Source of the DNA: an uncultured Collinsella sp.
Lineage (GTDB): Bacteria > Actinomycetota > Coriobacteriia > Coriobacteriales > Coriobacteriaceae
DNA: 64,000 nt
Direction: 5' to 3'
Assembly: GCA_958370785.1 (NCBI GenBank)
Contig: CATXKN010000004.1
Coordinates: 62,001-126,000 of the forward strand
In this document: one piece after another, positions 59,389 through 64,000 of the stretch
Numbering within the stretch: position 1 is the stretch's first letter
Layout: every line of letters begins with the position of its first letter
The notes under the pieces: generated by a model
Databases searched by the model: none
Told to the model about the DNA's origin: nothing
What the model saw: only the letters and a program-made list of their open reading frames with translations
Translations under genes and position numbers: made by a program

Positions 59389-62300
59389 ATTCGGAGCGCA
59401 GGGCCTCCACGGGATCCTTCCTGGACGCGCTGCGGGCGGGCAGCAGGCCGGCAACGACCGTCAGTAACACCGAAATTGCAATGAGCACCAGCGCATCCTG
59501 CACGGGCAGGCTCATCAAATTGGGCACCTGTTTGGCAGCAAGCGCCCAGGCATTAACCGGAAAGCTCACGGCCATCACAACGACAATGGCAAAGACGCCG
59601 GCGATGAGGCCCTCGATAAAGGTCTCGGCATTGAATACGTTGGCCACGTTGCGCTTCGACGCGCCGATCGCACGCAGGATGCCAATCTCCTTTTTGCGTT
59701 CCAGCACGCTGATGTAGGTGATGATGCCGATCATGATGGAGCTCACCACCAGGCTGATACTCACGAATGCGATGAGCACCAAGCTGATGGTGTTCACGAT
59801 GTCGGTCACCGAGCCCATGATGATACCCATGTAGTCGGTGTACGAGATCGCCTGCTCATCGTGGCCGACGGCTTTGACCTGCTTGTTGTACGCGTCGATG
59901 TGATCGAGCACGCGCTCCTTGGCCTCAAAGTCGCGCGGGAAAATCTTGACTGAGATGGGGTCGGCCTCGTCCGCATAGCCCAACGTGGTCAGATTGTTGT
60001 CGTAGGTGAGCTTCGAAGCCTTGGCATAGCTCATCATGAGCGAGCTCAGGTCCTCGGCGTCCATGTTGAAGTGAATGGCATGAGCAAAGGCACTCGCATC
60101 CACGCGCATGGCGCTCGCCAGGCTAGCAAAACTCGATGACATCCGCGTCGCCATCTGGCCCATGAGCCCTGCCGCGCCTGCCTTGAGCTGAGCTGACACC
60201 GTTGCCGCAATCTGATCGCTGATCGACTTCATCACCTGATCCATAGCCTGCTGCAGATACGGAGCCAGCTGCTTTTGCACATAGTCGGTCATCGCCTGCT
60301 GCAGGCGCTCGGCCAGGGCATCGCCGCCGAGCGCTTTGAGCTGGGCCAGGATTTGCTGGGCTGCCGTATCACTCTCAAGATACGCCGAGAACGCGGCGGC
60401 AAGCTTTGACGCGTCTTTAAGATCTTCGGGTGACAGCGCCTTAAACTGATCAGACTGCAAAAAGCCCTCAAACAGCTGGTTGGCAAGCGTTCCCACCTGC
60501 TGCATTTGCTCGGGCGTGAGTTCCAGACCGTCAAAGACGCCCGAGAAATCTGGGGTTGGCGCTTTGGCCATGATGTCGCTGAAGTCGATGTCCCTACCAA
60601 CGCCCGAAAGGTCAATATCCAGCCCGGACAAATCAAGACCCGACAGGTCCATACCGCCGGCAACACCCGAGAGCGCAGACGCATCGAACGAGAACGCGCT
60701 CTTCAGCGCCGCCTCGTCCACACTGAACATGCTGTCCAGATCCACGCCTTGCTTGGCCTCGCCCTGCAGTTCGTCGAAGGTTTTGCCCGTAAAGACATCC
60801 GTCTCGGGGTGGGCGAGTTGCTCCTGCACAATCTGCGAATCGGCGGCGCGCTCCATAAGCTGGCGAGTCAACGCATGCGTATAGGCAATGCCCGGAGACA
60901 ACGCGCTCGCATTGGCCGTCTCGTTAGGTCGCACCACGCCCACAATGTGCACGTCGATGCCATCGGCAACTTTGGCGGCCATAAAGTCGGCGTCGCCAGA
61001 CATGTCAGTCCACATGCCGGTCTCTTCGTTTTTGCGATACGCATCGGCCGGCGACAGCACCTTAAACGTCGTGGACAGCGCATCGTCGTAGGTAAAGTCG
61101 GTGCCGGTCTCGGGCGTTTCGACCCCACCGTCAGCCGTCATAGCGCTGTTTACCAGATCGTTGAGCTCATCGATATCCAGCGCACCGATGCTGTAGAGCG
61201 TATAGTCACCCACCGTGCCGCGGCTCGAAAGCACCATTACGGCTTCGTTAGCAGACGTAGGCCAATGACCGGCGACGACATCGTACTGGCTGTCGAGCAG
61301 GCTCTGGTCGTCAATCATCTCGTTAAAGACCGAGGTTCCCATGGATTCCATGCTCACCGTTGCCGCCGAGCTCGCGCCTCCGCTCATGGCTTCGGTCATG
61401 GCGTTGGGAACAAGCCGAATGGGTTTCTCGTCACCCTTACCCGCACGATAGACAACCGGCGATACACCGTAGCCGTACTGGATGGCATTGACCTCTTTAT
61501 CGATGCCGTCGCCACCGGCATCGAGCCATGCCTTAAAGCTCGTCATGTCGTTGGACTTAACGCTTGCAAACATGTCCTTTACGGCCGTAACCACGGGGAT
61601 CTTATCGGTTCCCTTAGCTTTGCCACCAGTACCGTCGGATAAATCCTCGCCGTTGGACGCCTCATCATCCGTGGCCCCCTGTCCGCCCATCATGGATGAC
61701 AGGTCGTAGTCCTGCTTGGAAATGGTGAGCGGGTAGCTCGAGAGCGTATCCTCCTCGACCTTTTTGATGTAGCCGTTTACGCCATTGGACAGCGCCAGAA
61801 TCGCCGCGATACCGATAATGCCAATCGAGCCCGCAAAGGCAGTCATGGCCGTACGGCCTTTTTTGGTCATAAGGTTTCGGGCAGAAAGCCCCAGCGCCGT
61901 CACAAAGCTCATCGAGGTTTTGCGCGTAGGCTTGGCCTCGCGGCGCGTGGCGTCGGCGACATCGAAAGGATCGGAATCGTCGGTGATCTTGCCGTCCGCC
62001 AGGTTAACGATGCGCGTTGCGTACTGGTACGCCAGCTCGGGATTGTGCGTGACCATGATGACCAGGCGGTCACGCGCCACGTCCTTGAGCAAATCCATGA
62101 CCTGTACGGATGTCGTTGAATCCAAAGCGCCGGTCGGCTCGTCGGCCAGCACAATCTCGGGATCGTTAATCAGGGCGCGGGCGATGGCCACACGCTGCAT
62201 CTGCCCGCCCGAAAGCTGGCTCGGGCGCTTGTTAACGTGCTCGCCCAGGCCGACTTTCTCCAACGCCTCGCGCGCACGTTGGCGGCGCTCGGCATGGCCC

Positions 62301-62638
62301 ACACCCGTGAGCGTGAGCGCCAGCTCCACGTTTTCCAAGATGGTCTGATGTGGGATAAGGTTATAGCTCTGGAACACAAAGCCGATACGATTGTTACGAT
62401 AGGCGTCCCAATCGCGGTCACGGAAGTCCTTGGTCGAAATACCGTCGATCAACAGGTCGCCGGAATCGAAATGATCGAGCCCGCCGATAACGTTGAGCAT
62501 CGTAGTTTTGCCCGAGCCCGAGGGACCCAGAATGGCCACGAACTCGTTATCGCGAAAAGACAGGCTTACGCTGTCGAGCGCCACCTGCGTAAACGACTGC
62601 GTAACGTATCTTTTGCAAATACCTTTGAGCTCCAGCAT
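59387..62638 (-). CDS. fused MacB-type ABC transporter (ATPase plus FtsX-like permease)
   Basis: A 1083-residue protein. Residues 1-225 are a LolD/MacB ATPase: Walker A GPSGSGKTT, Q-loop FVFQSYNLIPHQT, signature LSGGQMQRVAIARAL, Walker B LADEPTGALD. A first helix (about 268-290, SIGIIGIAAILALSNGV) leads to a very large extracytoplasmic domain (about 290-930), including a DLSGLDLSGLDIDLSGV repeat and long helical Gln/Ala-rich stretches. Three C-terminal helices match FtsX permeases (ILRAIGASKRNVANVF). The ATG at 62638 is chosen over 62671. Likely exports a peptide or lipid-like compound. Confidence 0.9.
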   Translation of the reverse strand: MLELKGICKRYVTQSFTQVALDSVSLSFRDNEFVAILGPSGSGKTTMLNVIGGLDHFDSGDLLIDGISTKDFRDRDWDAYRNNRIGFVFQSYNLIPHQTILENVELALTLTGVGHAERRQRAREALEKVGLGEHVNKRPSQLSGGQMQRVAIARALINDPEIVLADEPTGALDSTTSVQVMDLLKDVARDRLVIMVTHNPELAYQYATRIVNLADGKITDDSDPFDVADATRREAKPTRKTSMSFVTALGLSARNLMTKKGRTAMTAFAGSIGIIGIAAILALSNGVNGYIKKVEEDTLSSYPLTISKQDYDLSSMMGGQGATDDEASNGEDLSDGTGGKAKGTDKIPVVTAVKDMFASVKSNDMTSFKAWLDAGGDGIDKEVNAIQYGYGVSPVVYRAGKGDEKPIRLVPNAMTEAMSGGASSAATVSMESMGTSVFNEMIDDQSLLDSQYDVVAGHWPTSANEAVMVLSSRGTVGDYTLYSIGALDIDELNDLVNSAMTADGGVETPETGTDFTYDDALSTTFKVLSPADAYRKNEETGMWTDMSGDADFMAAKVADGIDVHIVGVVRPNETANASALSPGIAYTHALTRQLMERAADSQIVQEQLAHPETDVFTGKTFDELQGEAKQGVDLDSMFSVDEAALKSAFSFDASALSGVAGGMDLSGLDLSGLDIDLSGVGRDIDFSDIMAKAPTPDFSGVFDGLELTPEQMQQVGTLANQLFEGFLQSDQFKALSPEDLKDASKLAAAFSAYLESDTAAQQILAQLKALGGDALAERLQQAMTDYVQKQLAPYLQQAMDQVMKSISDQIAATVSAQLKAGAAGLMGQMATRMSSSFASLASAMRVDASAFAHAIHFNMDAEDLSSLMMSYAKASKLTYDNNLTTLGYADEADPISVKIFPRDFEAKERVLDHIDAYNKQVKAVGHDEQAISYTDYMGIIMGSVTDIVNTISLVLIAFVSISLVVSSIMIGIITYISVLERKKEIGILRAIGASKRNVANVFNAETFIEGLIAGVFAIVVVMAVSFPVNAWALAAKQVPNLMSLPVQDALVLIAISVLLTVVAGLLPARSASRKDPVEALRSE

Positions 62639-63010
62639 CGATGGGCTTCCTCCCCGCACAGGGACGGGCACGTCGGCCTTTCCCCATCACTCGCGTGTAA
62701 TGCGTTTTTCCTACCCCATCTCACCTTTGTCATACACGCTAGCAGGAGAATTGGCAGTGAGCTGGAGGATTGGATCACTTGTGGTGCTGCATTGGCTCCG
62801 GGTCCCGCGTTGGTGCCGACCCTGAGTAGGAGCCGGCTCTACGGTCGTACCAACGATGCTGCGAAACCGGTCCCGCAACGGCTCCAAACGGGACTTCGGC
62901 AACGGTCTCACGTCAGCTCCAGACCCCAACGAGTGGCGGCAAAGCGCTCATTTCCGGCCAAGCCGCCACTCGTTCACGGCAGTCCTCGTTCAAAGTTGCC
63001 CAAAAAGGCC
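62639..63010. other. non-coding region with nested dyads upstream of the ABC transporter
   Basis: No gene can be supported. CGTTGGTGCCGACC (62809-62822) is nearly complementary to GGTCGTACCAACG (62843-62855), with GAGCCGGCTC inside the loop. AACGAGTGGCGGC (62928-62940) pairs perfectly with GCCGCCACTCGTT (62962-62974). The second hairpin may be the terminator of the flavoenzyme gene ending at 63011; the first may be a leader structure for the transporter. Confidence 0.5.
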
Positions 63011-64000
63011 CTACTTCTCCAATCCACACGGCATCACGTTATCGCTACCGCGACGGTCTTTGGTCACAGCAGCAAAGAAACGATAACCGCCCGAGAAGTT
63101 ATAGCAGTCAAAACCGTGCTGAGCGAGAATGCGACAAGCGATGTAGCTGCGAAGACCACTTTGGCAAATAACATAAACAGGCTTTGCCACGTCAAGCTCC
63201 CCCAAGCGAGCGCGCAAGTCATCAATAGGGATGTTCATAAAGCCGTCGATATGACCGCGACCATACTCGCCAACCGTGCGAACATCGAGCAGCTGCACGC
63301 TTCCGTCGCGCGGCAGATCAGGCTCCTGTTCCCAATGCCACTGCTTGAGGATGCCCGAGTCAACGTTCTCGATCATAAAACCAGCCATGTTTACCGGGTC
63401 TTTTGCCGAAGAATATGGCGGCGCATAAGCCAAATCCAAATCCTTGAGCTTATCGGCCCGAATACCGGCCTGGATTGCCGTCGCCAGCACGTCGATGCGT
63501 TTATCGACGCCATCGACGCCCACAATCTGCGCACCCAGCAGACGCAAGGTTTCCCTCTCAAACACGACTTTCATGGTCATGGGCGTCGCTCCGGGATAAT
63601 AGCCCGCATGCGATCCGGGCGACAGCACAACGCTCTCGCAATCAATACCTGCCGCACGCGCTGCTTTCACAGAAATTCCCGTGCTCGCAGCTGTCAAGTC
63701 GAACACCTTGATCACCGAAGAGCCCAACGAGCCCTGATAGTGACTGTCTAGGCCACAGATCACATCGGCGACGATACGCCCCTGTTTATTGGCGGGGCCC
63801 GCAAGGGAAATCACTGCGTCCTCGCCCGTCACCTGATGCTTGACCTGCACGGCATCGCCCACGGCATATACGTCGAGAGCAGATGTCTCCATGCGATCGT
63901 TCACCACAATGGAGCCCTTGATGCCCAGCTCGATGCCAGCTTCCTTTGCCAAATGGCTCTCGGGGACAACGCCGATAGCGAGCAGCACCATATCGGCCAC
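63011..64000 (-). CDS. CoA-disulfide reductase-like flavoenzyme with rhodanese domain, 5' part missing
   Basis: At least 329 residues; the frame continues past the window end, so the N-terminal FAD loop and redox Cys are not visible. The visible part starts in the NADH domain (MVLLAIGVVPES), has the FAD motif DVYAVGDAV, the dimerisation domain (KVFDLTAASTGIS, DKRIDVLATAIQ, YAPPYSSAKDPVNMAGF) and a C-terminal rhodanese domain (LLDVRTVGEYGRGHIDG, active-site CQSGLRS). This is the layout of CoADR-RHD enzymes that reduce CoA disulfides or persulfides. Cellular location is cytoplasmic. Confidence 0.88.
   Translation of the reverse strand: MADMVLLAIGVVPESHLAKEAGIELGIKGSIVVNDRMETSALDVYAVGDAVQVKHQVTGEDAVISLAGPANKQGRIVADVICGLDSHYQGSLGSSVIKVFDLTAASTGISVKAARAAGIDCESVVLSPGSHAGYYPGATPMTMKVVFERETLRLLGAQIVGVDGVDKRIDVLATAIQAGIRADKLKDLDLAYAPPYSSAKDPVNMAGFMIENVDSGILKQWHWEQEPDLPRDGSVQLLDVRTVGEYGRGHIDGFMNIPIDDLRARLGELDVAKPVYVICQSGLRSYIACRILAQHGFDCYNFSGGYRFFAAVTKDRRGSDNVMPCGLEK

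Noticed and set aside
62805..62825. T-box leader on the minus strand (AGGGTCGGCACCAACGCG resembles AGGGTGGNACCGCG)
   Set aside because: The string is one arm of a local hairpin, no specifier stem or terminator/antiterminator pair was found, and the downstream gene is an ABC exporter.

Overview
The window looks like a chromosomal segment of a high-G+C Gram-positive gut actinobacterium of the class Coriobacteriia, most probably Collinsella or a close relative. The basis is the G/C-rich third codon positions, AAGGAG-type ribosome binding sites, LAATG-type wall-anchored surface proteins, a housekeeping set with low-GC Gram-positive-like neighbours, and many short palindromic repeats between genes. 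This is inference from gene style, with no marker RNA in the window. No rRNA, tRNA or CRISPR array was seen.

Layout. 0-3.3 kb: the end of one LAATG-anchored surface protein, a possible gene remnant, a complete paralogue and an esterase. 3.3-8 kb (minus strand): uracil permease, MetE-like methyltransferase, LysR regulator and HAD phosphatase, with a well-placed LysR operator before the metE-like gene. 8-10.1 kb: a TPP riboswitch and terminator ahead of thiM, a thiamine-binding protein gene and thiE. 10.2-15.8 kb: patatin phospholipase, then two tandem GGDEF proteins, one ending in EAL. 15.8-30 kb: flavoprotein, ArsC-like protein, CobW GTPase, several RNA methyltransferases (TrmL, RsmJ, RlmA), a short UvrA-like ATPase, a Tet/EF-G-like GTPase, GNAT enzymes and two related orphan AAA ATPases, each sitting between palindromic repeats. 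30-38 kb: MATE pump, LysR/EamA divergent pair, ung, a VUT transporter-SDR pair behind a candidate preQ1 riboswitch, and prfC. 38-44 kb: an array of four hairpins of about 80-bp period, a GntR-ABC transporter operon, a MITE-like hairpin element, an EamA exporter, a CLC channel, LOG and an ion channel. 44-53 kb: two hybrid histidine kinases (one coupled to a solute-binding lipoprotein), a NimA-like flavoprotein, a PatB aminotransferase and TrmO. 53-56.7 kb: an XRE-zinc ribbon-TipAS regulator, glutaredoxin and a lower-G+C cassette with a large unknown protein and a toxin-antitoxin pair, flanked by composite direct repeats. 56.7-64 kb: tRNA-dihydrouridine synthase, an unknown membrane protein, a second MITE-like element, a fused MacB-type ABC transporter and a CoA-disulfide-reductase/rhodanese flavoenzyme running off the end.

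The most unusual content is (i) the repeat-bracketed 54.3-56.7 kb cassette, (ii) the four-hairpin array at 37.8-38.1 kb, (iii) the two MITE-like elements whose outer arms differ in sequence yet stay self-complementary, and (iv) five families of palindromes sharing a GGGGAC-type core, which resemble GGAC-class REP elements moved in trans by Y1 transposases. All G+C and family statements were judged by eye.
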